Below, one piece after another: positions 9,746 through 22,064 of a DNA stretch of 64,000 bases. Below the pieces are notes generated by a model, which was given only the letters and a program-made list of their open reading frames with translations, did no database searches and was not told the origin of the DNA. The DNA comes from Bemisia tabaci. Taxonomy: Eukaryota; Arthropoda; Insecta; Hemiptera; Aleyrodidae. Position numbers and translations under genes: made by a program. The first letter of the stretch is position 1. Each line of letters starts with the position of its first letter. The stretch covers positions 64,723,660-64,787,659 of the forward strand of contig NC_092793.1 in assembly GCF_918797505.1 (NCBI RefSeq). The letters are read 5' to 3'.

Positions 9746-10528
9746 TTCCTTTCAGCTTAATAATATTAAATGAGGATTTTGTGTAGTGAGGAATTGGTGC
9801 TACACACCTAAAAATCACTGGTTTTCATAAAAATTAAAGTTTACATTGTAAAAAAGATACTGACTAATAGTAATGGTTTGGTCAAGAAGACTTCAGCGAA
9901 CAATTTGATGACAGTTTTGAAATTTCTGGCTCCATCTGACAAGATTAACACTGCACTTAATACAACTGCTAAAATATGTTGCCAAATGTGGGGACACTTC
10001 TTTCAAATGACTTTTCGCGCTCAGTAATAAGCATTTCAGTCCAAAATGGCAATATTATTTAACATTAGAGTGAAGAAAAGAGTTTCATTGCCAAGAAACC
10101 CATGATCAGTATTGATTTATTATCGCAAATTGCTCTTTTGTTTCAAATTCGGGGTTGGCGATGCATAACCGACCAGACATTTGCGCATTCAGAGGGATAT
10201 CATTCCTATTGATTTATCAACTTGGTTTTCAATCGTTTGGCCTAAGTCGTTTATAACCGACAGCGACACGAATATTCCTCTTATCATGAAATCACCCACC
10301 TGTGTTATATACAGCTTACTTTCAACCAGCGTTTGGTCTAGAATTGACGCAATGATTGTTGTCAAATTTTTCCCTCTACTGCACCACTGCACGTTCATGA
10401 ACAGAGACAGAAAAATAAAAGTGATTACGTACTTGAGTTTTTCTTACTTTGAATCTCATGGTTTTGTATCTTCATCTCTAAGGTCAGCCGTCTGCAGTGA
10501 TCGTCGTTCCCCAGCTATGCTTGACCTA
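9746..10528. other. No recognised feature
   Basis: A 140-codon open frame at 10181-10603 (+) overlaps a hairpin and shows no domain pattern. I do not support it as a gene. Confidence 0.4.
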
Positions 10529-10593
10529 GTCTCCACAGGACATTTCATGGGCTTCGTCCCGATGGAAAATCCCATGAAATGTCCTGTGGAGAC
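10529..10593. repeat. Perfect 23-bp inverted repeat (hairpin) with 19-nt loop
   Basis: 10529-10551 is the exact reverse complement of 10571-10593 (stem begins gtctccacaggacatttc). It could fold as a stable stem-loop in DNA or RNA. Its role is unknown. Confidence 0.9.
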
Positions 10594-10769
10594 AGGATCT
10601 TAAAGAGGGAACTGGATGGGCAAAACATTAGGGAATAAAATGATGAAGATAAGGAGAGAAGAGAGTGGCATGATATTCAAAGTGCAGAGCATCAGAAGTG
10701 TCATGCCTAAGTGTGACCCAGTATACAAAGTCGTACCATTGTTGTTGCATCCAGAACTGAAGCTTCATT

Positions 10770-10908
10770 TGGACTACATTTTGCAATTTGGACCTATAGA
10801 TTCTAGCCCGGTTTAAAAACAACGTATGTGCCATTAGTTTCCCTATGCACATGAGTGTTTTTCCAGAAGAGGCAGAATTTATAGTCCCAAATTGCAAAAT
10901 GCAGTCCA
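10770..10908. mobile_element. 139-bp MITE, copy A
   Basis: Terminal inverted repeats tggactacattttgcaa / ttgcaaaatgcagtcca enclose a loop with the words cattagtttcc and atgagtg. Copy B at 11322-11460 has exactly the same length and similar ends. No convincing target duplication is visible. Confidence 0.85.
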
Positions 10909-11321
10909 TTTGAGGCTTTGAATTTTTTCTGTGAGCCTGAAATATGGCGGAGTTAGGAGGGCGAGTATGCAAGTTCAAGTTTTGCAATGGAACAGTCTAC
11001 CATGCATACTGCCTAGGAACTAATCATCCTGCCCGATATCCAGTGTTGAATTCAGATATATTACTTACTTACGGAAAAGACATTTGACTAATTCTCCGAA
11101 TGAATGATCTGACAAATACCTAAACTCTCTCTCTGGAGGATCTAGGTTCCGACGGGTGTAGTGCCAATACATAACTTAAAGCAAAGCTGACAAACCTCAG
11201 AGCGAATGCACTCCTCCTTCGATTCTGAGACAGAATATCGACATGCTTTCCCACGAGAATGTTGAACGTTCATTAATGAAGGTATAAGCGCTGATTGAAA
11301 GTATGCTACATATAACACAAC

Positions 11322-11460
11322 TGGATTACATTTTGCAAAAAGGAACCATTATTTCTGGTCCATTTAAGAGATAACATACATGCCATTGGTTCTCCTAAGC
11401 AGATGAGTGCTTTTATGGGAGAGCCATAAATAGTAGTTCCTTATTGCAAAATGTAATCCA
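11322..11460. mobile_element. 139-bp MITE, copy B
   Basis: Ends tggattacattttgcaa / ttgcaaaatgtaatcca. It is co-linear with copy A (10770-10908) in the same orientation, with scattered substitutions. It is non-coding. Confidence 0.85.
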
Positions 11461-11945
11461 ACTAACACTTCATCACAAGGTATGAGACATCACTCATTAA
11501 TTACAGCTCCTCCGATCCATCACATTAATCAAGGAAAAAGTTACTTCATCCTGTAAATCAACTGCTTTAAATAGATTTTACATTTACCTTGCTGAGTTGG
11601 ATTATCCAGAAGATAGTGACATCGGCGAGATTATAAAGGTACTCTAGGTGAGATCAATATACCTTCTAGCGCAGAAAGAGGCTAAGAACCCGTGGTAAAA
11701 ACCAATATACATGGCATCTTATGGGAACTACTGAAAAGGGAGAGTGTTCGAAATTAAAATTACGTGCAAAAATGTCCGAAAACTTGAAATAGAGACGTAC
11801 ACTTTAAAAAGAAAGACTTGAAAGCATTGGGTTTGCGTAAAAGAATATCTAAACTTCCCCTCAGCCCTCACTGATGAGAGAGTCTGCCCTCTGCCTCTGC
11901 CCTGTCGCCCTGTCCGGCTCCGGCCTGGCCGCCTGGGCCTGTCCT
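11461..11945. other. No gene; CCTGT-rich low-complexity stretch at its end
   Basis: From about 11880 to 11953 the sequence becomes rich in ctgcc/cctgtcc words. The following hAT-type element inserted into this tract, which resumes at 12544 (gtcctgtccattcctgtctg). Nothing else is recognised. Confidence 0.5.
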
Positions 11946-11953
11946 GTCCTGTC

Positions 11954-12543
11954 CAAAGACATAAAGACGGAGCGCTCGTATCTAAAAGCACGGGGAAAAA
12001 GTGAAGCTAGGTTCGGCGCTGCGCGCTTGTGTGAGTGTGTAAATGAGCGCGGGAATCCATGGCGGCAAACGGAAATTTGATTTGAACTTGTCCTCTTGAT
12101 TTTTGCACATTTCTTCTTCGAAACGTATTTTAAATTCCTAAAACGAATATACTAAGAAAGTTCGGTCTGCGTCCTAACATAATACACCTACTTTTGCTCG
12201 GTAACAGGCAGTAATCTCAGATAAAGTTAGTTTTTCTTCTGCTCATGGTGGTTCTGCAGGTTCAAACAGGCCGTTACAGTTCTTGATCAACGTTACTCCC
12301 AAATGAAATTAATCGGTCGACGACGGACGGAAACTAACCTAGAGTTAAAAAAATATAAGTTTGTACCTGAATTTGGGCAAAAATCAACCTAAAATACTTT
12401 GTTTCCGCAATTTTATTTAGTTCCCGCCCTACATTTGAATTTCAAACTTGTCCCGATTTCGCCGCCAATCCTCTAGCCAATCGTAGAGGTGGTTGAAAAG
12501 AAGCTTCATTTTTTGCTTTTAGCCCTCCGTCTTTATGTCTTTG
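11954..12543. mobile_element. Non-autonomous hAT-type element, 590 bp
   Basis: The ends are inverted copies caaagacataaagacgg / ccgtctttatgtctttg. An 8-bp duplication gtcctgtc flanks it exactly (11946-11953 and 12544-12551). The tip CAAAG satisfies the hAT YARNG rule. The flanking tract is itself repetitive, so the duplication could partly be chance, but its frame agrees with the tip rule. There is no coding sequence inside. Confidence 0.85.
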
Positions 12544-12551
12544 GTCCTGTC

Positions 12552-13430
12552 CATTCCTGTCTGTGTTCATAACCTCAACCTCTACTGTTGTTTACAAACA
12601 CAGATTAGTCCAGGGCGGAAGAGCGTGAGTAGTTTTGTGAAAGCCATTTGGCGGGAAAATCCATGGGCATTTAAAACTAGGAATCAAAACTGAAATTTTG
12701 GCTATTTTCAGCAGATTTTCGGCGGGAGAACACTTCTTCTTCAGATGATTGTGAGATGAGCGTTCCGAAGAATTCAAGAATTAGTTTCTTTGTAGAATTT
12801 ATGTGGTTCAATATTTCCAGATTAAAAGATGCAGCACTTTCCCCCTTAATTTGGAATGCCTACCTCTCATCTATTCTGGATGAATCGATCTTCACCGCCA
12901 GATTATAATAAATCATATTTTTGAAGTTTAAAGCCTTAGAAACCGAAAATTAAAGCAAAATCTTAGCAAAATGAGACTTTTGGTTCCTAGTTTTGAATTC
13001 CCGCCAGGCCCCCATGAGAGCAGTTAATTTGCTACCGACTGTTGTAAGAATATTGAAACAGAATACTTAGCATAACAGTACTTGATAAAATCTTATTTGA
13101 TCAAAAACCAGTACTACGCATTACTATGTATACTTTATTAAAGCTTTATAATCAGATTCAAGAGGAAAGAGCCGTATGCAAAAACGACATCCCCCCCCCC
13201 CACTAAAACTAATTCAAACTTCGTCTATCAGTTACTAATACTGGAGCGCTTCTTTCCCCAAATTTTCAGACGGGCGCTGGGGGGGGGGGGGGGGGGGGGG
13301 GAGAGTCAAAACCTGTGAACCTCGATATCTTTGAACGAAACAAGATATTGAGGTCCGGTTTGGACGAGAAATCGTCTAAAATTGCATACTTTAAGATTCT
13401 AAAGGTCAAAATCCCAAAATTACATTTTTA
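12552..13430. other. Non-coding; partial inverted repeat and long homopolymers
   Basis: A tggcgggaa ... aaaactaggaa segment near 12650-12690 recurs inverted near 12983-13012, suggesting a small decayed fold-back element of about 370 bp. Poly-C (about 13189) and a poly-G run of more than 20 (about 13278-13300) follow. No gene is seen. Confidence 0.5.
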
Positions 13431-14219
13431 ACTTAACTTATGTGCTTTTTTTTTAGTTTTTGAGGAAACACAATTTCTTTTAAAAACACTAAACTGAAAG
13501 AGCACAATTTTGTATTTGAATCAAAACCAGTTTCTTTAGATTGCTCGTCTTTTTCCGCATCCAACGAGTGGTCATGTAAGCTGGGGAACCGCGGGGTTCC
13601 GGAGTAGATCGATTGAAGTTTCCGCTCAACGCGCGCCGACCGATTTTCGCGCGCAAAAAAGTCGGATTGGACTGTTATTAAATCAGATTGAATGTTCAAA
13701 CAGAGCAAAATCCATTATTAGGGACTCTTGAGGGTCGCTGAGTTTAGAAATTACAGATACTTCCAAAAAAAATTCACGTTTTTAAAATTACAGCTCCCGT
13801 AGCGCTATTTTAGAGGCCCACTGAGCGCCGACCGGCCGCTCAGTGGTCCTGTACGAAGCTGTAATTTTAAAAAAGTGAATTTTTTGGTTGTATCTGTAAT
13901 TGTTGAACTCAGTGACCCTCAACAGTCCCTAAAAATGCATTTTGCTCGGATTGAACACTCAATCGGATTTAATAACAGTCAAATCCGACTTTTTTACGCG
14001 CGAAAATCGGTCGGCGCGCGTTGAGCGGAAACTTCAATTGATCATAACTCCGGAACCCCGCGGTTCCCCAGCTTATAAGACCACTCGTTGGACGCGGAAA
14101 AAGACGAGCAATCTAAAAAACTGGTTTTGATTCAAATACAAAATTGTGCTCTTTCAGTTTAGTGTTTTTAAAAGACATTGTTTTTCCTCAAAAACTGAAA
14201 AAAAGCACATAAGTTAAGT
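13431..14219. mobile_element. Palindromic element P1, 789 bp
   Basis: The arms 13431 to about 13800 and about 13858 to 14219 are inverted copies (ends acttaacttatgtgc), centred near 13825. The short loop contains its own inverted pair cactgagcg / cgctcagtg. Open frames inside (13433-13708 minus and 13942-14130 plus) are mirror images and not genes. Confidence 0.92.
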
Positions 14220-15178
14220 GAAGGTTCGGAAAACGCCAAAATTATACTTATTCTCCAAGAATTCAGCCGCCTTATGAATTATTTTCAATCATCGGCTTAT
14301 CGGCTTTCGGCTGAACTATGGAACGCCGTTGCGGACCAAACCTAAAACGCGCGCGCAACACAGGAAAATACACGCGCGACACAGTAAATGGCCGCTGCAC
14401 AGGAAAATCTGAGTGTTTTACGGAAAATGTTGTGCGCTGCGAGAAATTTCGATACTTTAACGATTAGGCGTAGCGCACAGGAAAGTACGGGAAGAACCTC
14501 AAATGCTGCGTCGCGCGCCGAACTTCGAAGAATCGAATCTACGCAACGTACAACATTTTTACTTCTTCCTTTTCTTCGTCAGGAAACCGTTGGAGGGGAA
14601 TTGCTGCACTGTTGCCAAGACTATGCCTAAAAATCATACAATTGTGTTTCACTTACCCAATTTTTTCGAGATCACGCTTCTCGACCCTTATTCTTGAATC
14701 TGAATTTACAACATCAAATTGTCTCCTATCAGCAGATCGCAACTTTCGTCAAGCCCGAATTTTGAAAGTCTTGGCAACAACACCATTATTCCCCCCCCCC
14801 CCCCAACGGTTTCCTGACGAAGAAAAGGAAGAAGTAAAAATGTTGTGCGTCGCGTAGATTCGATTCTTCGAAGTTCGGCGCACGACGCAGCATTTGAGGT
14901 TCTTCCCGTACTTTCCTGTGCGCTACGCCTAATCGTTAAAGTATCGAAATTTCTCGCAGCGCACGACATTTTCCGTAAAACACTCATATTTTCCTGTGCA
15001 GCGGCCATTTACTGTGTCGCGCGTGTATTTTCCTGTGTTGCGCGCGCGTTTTAGGTTTGGTCCGCAACGGCGTTCCATAGTTCAGCCGAAAGTCGATAAG
15101 CCGATGATTGAAAATAATTCATAAGGCGGCTGAATTCTTGGAGAGTAAGTATAATTTTGGCGTTTTCCGAACCTTCAC
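14218..15178. mobile_element. Palindromic element P2, 961 bp
   Basis: Arms of about 400 bp (14218 to about 14625 and about 14771 to 15178; ends gtgaaggttcggaaaac) enclose a loop of about 145 bp. The arms carry CpG-rich words (acgcgcgcgcaacacagg). P2 abuts and slightly overlaps the end of P1. Confidence 0.92.
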
Positions 15179-15452
15179 TCGAAGTCATGGCCTGCCGCAC
15201 ATTTTGAGAGGGTGAAAAATTTGATTTTTGGCAGATATACGTGATCCTGCGGATTTTTGTGAAGTCGAAACAACTGATAATCGCAATGAGTTGCGAGGGT
15301 CCTACGCGAGATAGCAGCACTAGTACCTGCTCACGGATTTTTACATTGGCTCTTAATACGGGAGTGGGGCCGAATTTTGTCGGTCCTTCCACCCAAGATC
15401 CATCCGTTTAGGCCAGTCATTCCCGAAACCGAAATGAGAATCTTCTGCGCAT

Positions 15453-15932
15453 GACGTCAGCATTACTGCCGCGAAAACCAGAAATGTCGGAAACAATATG
15501 CTTTTCTAATGGGAGAGAGCAAATTTTTCTTAATGAATCATTTAAATGTCTTACTTTTAAATCCTTTAAAACTTTCTGAGTGTCGAAAAGAACGTTTAGA
15601 CATTAGCGTCCAGGGTTTAAATTCAGCTGAATTTGCGTTTTTATACTTTTAAAGGATTTTTGAAGTCAGCGATGTAACAAGCCATCTAGTGGTCTAGATT
15701 CGCGTGTAAAAATGGCTGATGCAGAGTAAACTGTAAAAATGAAAGAACAGAAGTTCGGAAAAATCGAAACCCTGCATGCTAATGTCTAAACGTTCCTTTC
15801 GACACTCAGAAAGTTTCAAAGGATTTGAAAGTAAGAAATTTAAATGATTCGTTAAGAAAAAGTTGCTCTCTCCCATAAGAAAAGCATATTATTTCCGACT
15901 TTTCTGGTTTTCGCGGCAGTAATGCTAACGCC
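15453..15932. mobile_element. Palindromic element P3, about 480 bp
   Basis: The outer words cagcattactgccgcgaaaa and their inverse bound arms of about 170 bp with several mismatches. The loop (about 15626-15765) is unique. It is non-coding. Confidence 0.88.
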
Positions 15933-16058
15933 ACGACCCAATAGAAAGGGGCTCACCCCGAGCGGGGAAATCTGCGCAACGACTGACCTATATGGATGGA
16001 TCTTGCTTCCACCGTACTTAAGGGCTTTAATGGATTCACATTGTCTTGACTCTCAATA

Positions 16059-17284
16059 CAGGGTGTCCCAAAAGTCCGTAACCTCCCCCCCTCGTAACTT
16101 TTGAACGGTTAGAGATAGAAAAACGAAACTTTGGAAATGTTTCTATCTTAAAGGAGTCCATCTTCTAGGGGGGGGGGGGGGGTGTCAAAATTTTTGTCTC
16201 CCCCTCAGGGGGGGGGGGGGGTCTTCAACTTTTTTTTTTGAATGGTAACCCCTATCTTGTGATACACCATTAGAAAGAGCATAAAAAACTAAGAAATTTG
16301 GCGCAAACCGCAAATCAATATCTTAATTTTTGACCGAGTTATGATAGGTCAAAGGTCAAATTTGACCTATTTACAAAAATCATACCTCCGGTTCAAATTA
16401 TCGTAAAGAAAAAAAATAAGACAGGAAAATTTACCAAATTGTAAGCACTTTCAAGTAAAAATCACAGAAATTACTTCAAACTAATTTTAAGGGGGGTTTC
16501 GGACCCCCAAATACGTCATTTTAAAGGTCATACGATATTCTCGCGAAATGAGCCAATTTCCCCTTACTTTTCCTCAACATTATCTTAGTAAGTTCAAAAT
16601 TAGTTCAACATTGCGTTTCCAAGTCCCTAAATTTCAGGCAAAGTTCAAAAATGAAATTTAAGGTGATTCAATTCAACCATTTAAATTTCATTTTTGAACT
16701 TTGCCTGAAATTTAGGGACTTGGAAACGCAATGTTGAACTAATTTTGAACTTACTAAGATAATGTTGAGGAAAAGTAAGGGGAAATTGGCTCATTTCGCG
16801 AGAATATCGTATGACCTTTAAAATGACGTATTTGGGGGTCCGAAACCCCCCTTAAAATTAGTTTGAAGTAATTTCTGTGATTTTTACTTGAAAGTGCTTA
16901 CAATTTGGTAAATTTTCCTGTCTTATTTTTTTTCTTTACGATAATTTGAACCGAAGGTATGATTTTTGTAAATAGGTCAAATTTGACTTTTGACCTATCA
17001 TAACTCGGTCAAAAATTAAGATATTGATTTGCGGTTTGCGCCAAATTTCTTAGTTTTTTATGCTCTTTCTAATGGTGTATCACAAAATAGGGGTTACCAT
17101 TCAAAAAAAAAAAGTTGAAGGCCCCCGCCTCCCCCCCCCTGAGGGGGGAGACAAAAATTTTGACCCCCCCTAGAAGATGGACTCCTTTAAGATAGAAACA
17201 TTTCCAAAGTTTCGTTTTTCTATCTCTAACCGTTCAAAAGTTACGAGGGGGGGGGGGGGGGGTACGGACTTTTGGGACACCCTG
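16059..17284. mobile_element. Near-perfect palindromic element P4, 1,226 bp, TA-flanked
   Basis: Begins cagggtgtcccaaaagtccg and ends with its inverse. It is flanked by TA on both sides (16057-16058 and 17285-17286), as in Tc1/mariner-type insertions. The arms are almost identical down to a loop of about 21 nt (16661-16681). The arms carry poly-G/poly-C tracts of unequal length. It has no coding and belongs with the related elements at 42593-43812/57680-57899 and 58394-60890. Confidence 0.93.
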
Positions 17285-17594
17285 TACGAAGGGACTCTAG
17301 GTAGAATTAGGGCCGGATCTTACGTCTCGGTTCAAGACGCGCGTGTTGAAGCCAGCGCGCAGGCATGGCTGAATATATTATACTACGTATATACTCATCC
17401 ATGGCGCAGGTGTATCTGGCCCATCAGATGGAGAAAGTGCTGAAAAAAAGCAAGTGAGGGTACAAATTGGTAATTTAAACGTAAGTTTTCAAGCATAATA
17501 CTGAGTAACGTAATGTTAGCAATATGCCGGTACTATACCAGCTATATGTGAGAATTAAGTTCGTTAGTGATACATTAAATGATTATATCCGAGT

Positions 17595-19495
17595 TAGTAT
17601 GAATCGCATACACGGTAATTTATATACTGGGTGTCCGATGGGTAAATTGCATACTAGCATCAAATTGTTGGTTGGTGGGTACCGAACATCAAACTGTACT
17701 CTTGTTATGATTTGTTAGCAATCTACCAACAATTTAAACTAACCTCATTTCGGAAAAGGCAAAAGGGCAATATAGATAGCAGAATTTGACATTTATTATT
17801 TGAAATGTCGATATTCTTGAGAATATCTGAAACACATCTCACCCTCGGACCCTCAAGGAAGAAGAGATGGTGATCATTAATTAGGGATTAGTAGCCAATA
17901 AGGTGACTAGGGTGGTCCGAGAGTCGTTGATTATTTTGACGTTTGGTACCAAGCGACTTTTTTTAATGTTCACAAAAGATAATTAGAACAAACCCAACGA
18001 TATGACGAGGCCGCTGAAGTTATCTTTCTATCACGTATTTTGTTGCCTTTCTCCATGCCCTTGACCAGTTGAAGTCAGCAGAAAGCGGCTTTTCAGGGTA
18101 GGTACTAAAGTGTACAAATAAGGCCCAATGATGAAAAGGAAAAATTTTAGGAGGCAGAGGCCGAAGTTTTGCTGAGCTGTGGGTCTCACCAACAACTCAG
18201 GTCTCTGGTAATTTGGACAGCGATAGCAGAAAATGTAAAACCTCAAATATGAGACTATTTTTCTCTACTTCCATTGTCAGCTGCGACATAAGTTACAAGA
18301 GTTATTAACGACATAAGATGTTACGACAATTTCACTTACCTCTGCTCAAAGATAGAGTGATGATGTTAGTTACCAAGGATTTGGAGCAATTGCCACTAAT
18401 TAGTGGCTTGTTTTAGAGGCTGCCAATAAGGTTTCTTGAAACCAAGCAAACCTGCGGTTTGACTTGCTGTTATCGTTTATCCAAATGCTGGGTTATCAAG
18501 AAACTTTCAGTGGCTAAGCTTCCTTGTCGGAGACGCCTTATACTCCCGTTATCTCTTGATTTCTCAACTGGAGTTAGTGGGGTCTTCAATTTAAAGTGTG
18601 AAAAAACTAGCGTCAAGCCAAATCAAGCTGCCAGGACTACACACGTATTGAAAGGAATGAGACGTAACAAGATGATTCATGCAGGATGAACAAATTGGCC
18701 TGACTAAATTATGATAAGTAAACTGTTGAGATCAAACATCAGACCTTTTGGAAGATTTTAAATGAAAATAAGAGTAAGCTGTTCAAGTGACTCGGAAAAA
18801 ACAGATACGAATGAAGTCAAGGACGGGGACGCAAGACACTTCGGTGCAGGAGCTCCACATGGATGAACTTCGACGGATATCTGGAGACACAAATACTAAA
18901 AGAGCTGACCCACTGACAAGACACTACTGAAATTGTAGGACTGTATCTTTAACTTATTTAAAATTATTAAAAATTGGCCTCCGTCCTAATCAGGACAGAC
19001 GAACGGTCACTGCCACACAGATTGACACAAAATATTGGGGACTCCTAAACGGGCTGCACACAGTTCTTCACTAGAATTTTTTAAATTTTATATGGACTCA
19101 ACAATGTCAGAATGAACTAAGTTCTTCTCAAAGACGCTTAAAATTTAAGCCAACAGACTGGTTACGTTACCCCAAAAAGCTGGACAGTCTGTGGATAGTA
19201 TCGATAATTGGCAATCCACCTTATCTAGATGTGAAATATATGTCTTTGGAAATATTAGTGCAGAAATAATTAATAATCCAAATGAGAATTATTGGTGGTA
19301 TTAGGTAAAAAAAATTCCTTACATTATTTGTGAGAAAGAAGGGCTATGAAATTATGAATGATCAGAAATCACAGTGAATTTCGCGATCGCCCAACAGTTT
19401 GACAAACTGGCAAATTATATGAATTATCCTCTTACCATCCATCTGTATATGATTTATCTGATTTCGACGGGAGTATACGATTTATCTTGTATACA
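17595..19495. other. Segment present in copy i but absent from copy ii; unknown
   Basis: At the corresponding point copy ii passes directly from the left array to the gtaatgcttacc words. This 1.9 kb is therefore either an insertion in copy i or was lost from copy ii. It is AT-rich, with short unconvincing frames (18031-18246 minus, 18459-18689 plus) and no recognised domain. Confidence 0.5.
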
Positions 19496-19837
19496 ATTTA
19501 TCTGCCCCCAGTATAATACTCAGCAGTGTAATGCTTACCATATACGAGTTATATTTTACCATTTGCTTAGTCAGCAATAAACGAGTATTAAACTCAAAAG
19601 TGTAATGCTAAGCAAATACGAGTTAAATCTCAGCATTAAGGTGATCGAGTAGGTAGGTATTACAATCCAGAGTCATAGAATAATAACTGGGTAGCTGACG
19701 AAGCTAGCGAAGCTATTTATTATTCTATGCCAGAGTGTTATACTACTTATGGGTTATGTATGGGGTACCTAGTGTTGTAAAATGAGTTATGTATTGATTG
19801 ACATTAAATTATGAGTTCATATAAATAACTAGGGGGT

Positions 19838-19920
19838 GCGCCCCCTGACAGCAACGCGACCCAAACCCACAACGACGCTTCACGCCCTCTAAGGTCCGCT
19901 TCGCGAACCCCTCGTAGGTT
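19838..19920. repeat. GC-rich hairpin cluster in copy i
   Basis: gggggtgcgccccc, then cgcttcacg and ccgcttcgcgaac, form several short stems in an AT-rich context. Copy ii lacks this block: at 47576-47590 it passes from aactagggg directly to tatatcttatcgg. Confidence 0.7.
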
Positions 19921-20322
19921 AATGCAAATAGAATAAGCTCATCCATACGGACGAGGTATATCTTATCGGTTGCTAGAAGCGATTTTCCAAACTACGAAAG
20001 AAAATGAAATATATAGGTACAGGAAAAAGGAAAATTAATAATAATTTCCCAGAATTATTGAGAAAGTCAATGATAATGACACTGATTAGATTTCTTGATG
20101 AAGAATGTAGGTATTTTTCAAATCCTGTTTTAAGTTCATTCCGAAATTTCAGGAAAATTAGTGCTTCCACTAAAATTACTTTCTTTATATTTCTGTTACT
20201 GCTAAGGAGAATGCTGAGACATTAAAAAAATGGGCATAAAATAAAACTAAAAAAGCAGAGGCTCATTGTACAAGGATGTTAAGAAAAATGACTTCTTCGC
20301 AAGAATGTAGTTAATCCTTAAA

Positions 20323-20947
20323 TGGGCCTGTTGCATGCAAGAGATACAACCGCGCGAATAAACTTTTAAGAGGTTAAATGACACGAAAATTACGATGGTC
20401 ACACTAAAAAAGTCTGAAATACACTCCTTACTGCGCAATTTGCGTTGTTAGGAACGCGTTTTTTCAAATTTCCCGCGTCTGGGGGCAGTTTTCTAATCAC
20501 CGTAAACGAGCAAACGGCGGGCTAGGTGATTTCCGGAAGATGCCGAGTCGTTGTTGTTGTTGTTATTTTTTCCTACAGTTTGTTTACAAACCCAACGTGA
20601 TCTCCTATAGTGGTCCATATACGCTTTATGCGGTAACCAAATCGATCAACTTTTAAATATCCAACGCAATCCTTCTACATTTCATTTCACGATGTCACGA
20701 GTTCCGATTTTTAGGTTATGTTGTCAGTTTTAGTTGACCGGAAATAGCCGCGAGTTGCCGTTAATTGTCCCCGTTAGAAAACTGCCCCCAGACGCGGGAA
20801 ATTTGAAAAAGCGCGTTCCTAACAACTCAAATTGCGCATTAAGGGGTGTATTTCAGACTTTTTTAATGTGACCATCGTAATTTTCGTGTCATTTAACCTC
20901 TAAAAAGTCTATTCGCAGGGCTGTATCTCTTGCATGCAACAGGCCCA
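20323..20947. mobile_element. Palindromic element P5, 625 bp, with an in-window empty site
   Basis: Tips are tgggcctgttgcatgcaag and its inverse, with inverted arms centred near 20635. Copy ii preserves the uninterrupted sequence at 56101-56112 (ctcaaattaaag), where copy i has cttaaa, the element, then ttaaag. The join implies no target duplication. It is a sister of P12 (51094-51708), also flanked by AA on the left and TT on the right. Confidence 0.9.
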
Positions 20948-21874
20948 TTAAAGAAACTGTCAGTAAGACCAACACTCTACCATTTTCTTTTAAAAATAAT
21001 TTTTAGCAGAAATATGAAGTAAAGAAGTGTTTTATTATTTTATTTTCTCATTGGAAAAAAAGGCATTGTGAACAAAAAAATTTACAATTAAAGATTCCAT
21101 GTATTTATAAAACATCAGCGTGCATATACACATGGCAATAAAACACGAAATTTCTATCAATATAGGACTAAACTTTAATCCTTATCTAAATGGTAATAGC
21201 ACGAACGTAAATCGTAAATCGTAACGTAATCGAACGTAATCGTATCGTTCGTGTAATGCACGAACGATCATTGCATTATTTCATGAGCATACAATTGACA
21301 TCAAATGACATCGATACGGGAGCAATAATTTTTTCAGCTTTATACTGGTGGGTGTATAACTGGTTCAGTGCCAGTGTAATGCTAGCATTACACTAATGAG
21401 TGTATAACTGTGTGATGATTGTTTACCAGTCACGGCCACCAGATGGCGCCGTACTCTTCAATGTGCGATTACCGTTTACTCTGGTCCCAAGCCTGCCTCG
21501 GATGAATGGTTTTTGTCTCGTTATTCTCCTCACTTGTTAAGGTTTACTTCTAGAGATTTCACTTTTCTTTTAATATTTACATTTGATAAGTTATAGAATT
21601 GGTTAAAAGTTGCGCTCTCTTTTTCACAGCCTCATATCAATATACTTGGGCATACCCGAGAAATCTGACTCCCCGATGGTTGCAATGGTACCGTTAACAA
21701 GAATGAACACCGCGAAAGCCTCACCGTGGAATAAGAGCGCAAGGCGTCCACGCCCTCTCGCCTCGGCCCAGCGCCACCCCCGCGGGCCGTCCTTCAGGGC
21801 ATAGGGATGTGCTAGCTAGCATAATTCTAATGCGCACATAATTAGTGAAGTTTTAAGATAATACTTCTGAGTGT

Positions 21875-22064
21875 AGAATCAGTATAATGCCAGTGTAATG
21901 TTAGCATTACACTCGTGAGTGTATAACTAGTATAATGCTGGCTATATACTCGAGAGTGTATAACTAGTGTAATGCTAGCCTAATGCAATTCTGTGTGCGA
22001 ATCACATTATGCTGGCTATACACTCACGAGTGTAATGCTAGCATTACACTCATTTTTAGCAAGG
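21875..22064. repeat. Right subterminal repeat array of copy i
   Basis: Repeated and partly self-complementary words gtgtaatgctagcattacac, gtgtataactagtataatgc and tatacactcacgagtg are packed to the tip. The same words fill 57410-57670 in copy ii and, in variant form, both left ends. They resemble transposase-binding iterons. Confidence 0.8.

Larger units (their letters stand above)
17481..22064. mobile_element. Large non-autonomous element, copy i (ends in the CCCTGCTAAAAATG-type tip)
   Basis: It is collinear with the backbone of copy ii (43813-57679). The left part from taagttttcaagcataa (17481) matches 43865 onward. 19490-20040 matches 47310-47640 and then 55793 onward. 21100-22064 matches 56250-57679. 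Its right tip is catttttagcaagg, the inverse of the shared tip with one change. The left tip is diverged or lost. Subterminal arrays of taatgctagcattacac-type words lie at both sides. No coding is recognised. Palindrome P5 is inserted in it. Confidence 0.8.

Noticed and set aside
10181..10603. 140-codon plus frame
   Set aside because: It runs into the hairpin at 10529-10593 and shows no domain or composition signal; the opposite strand is also partly open.
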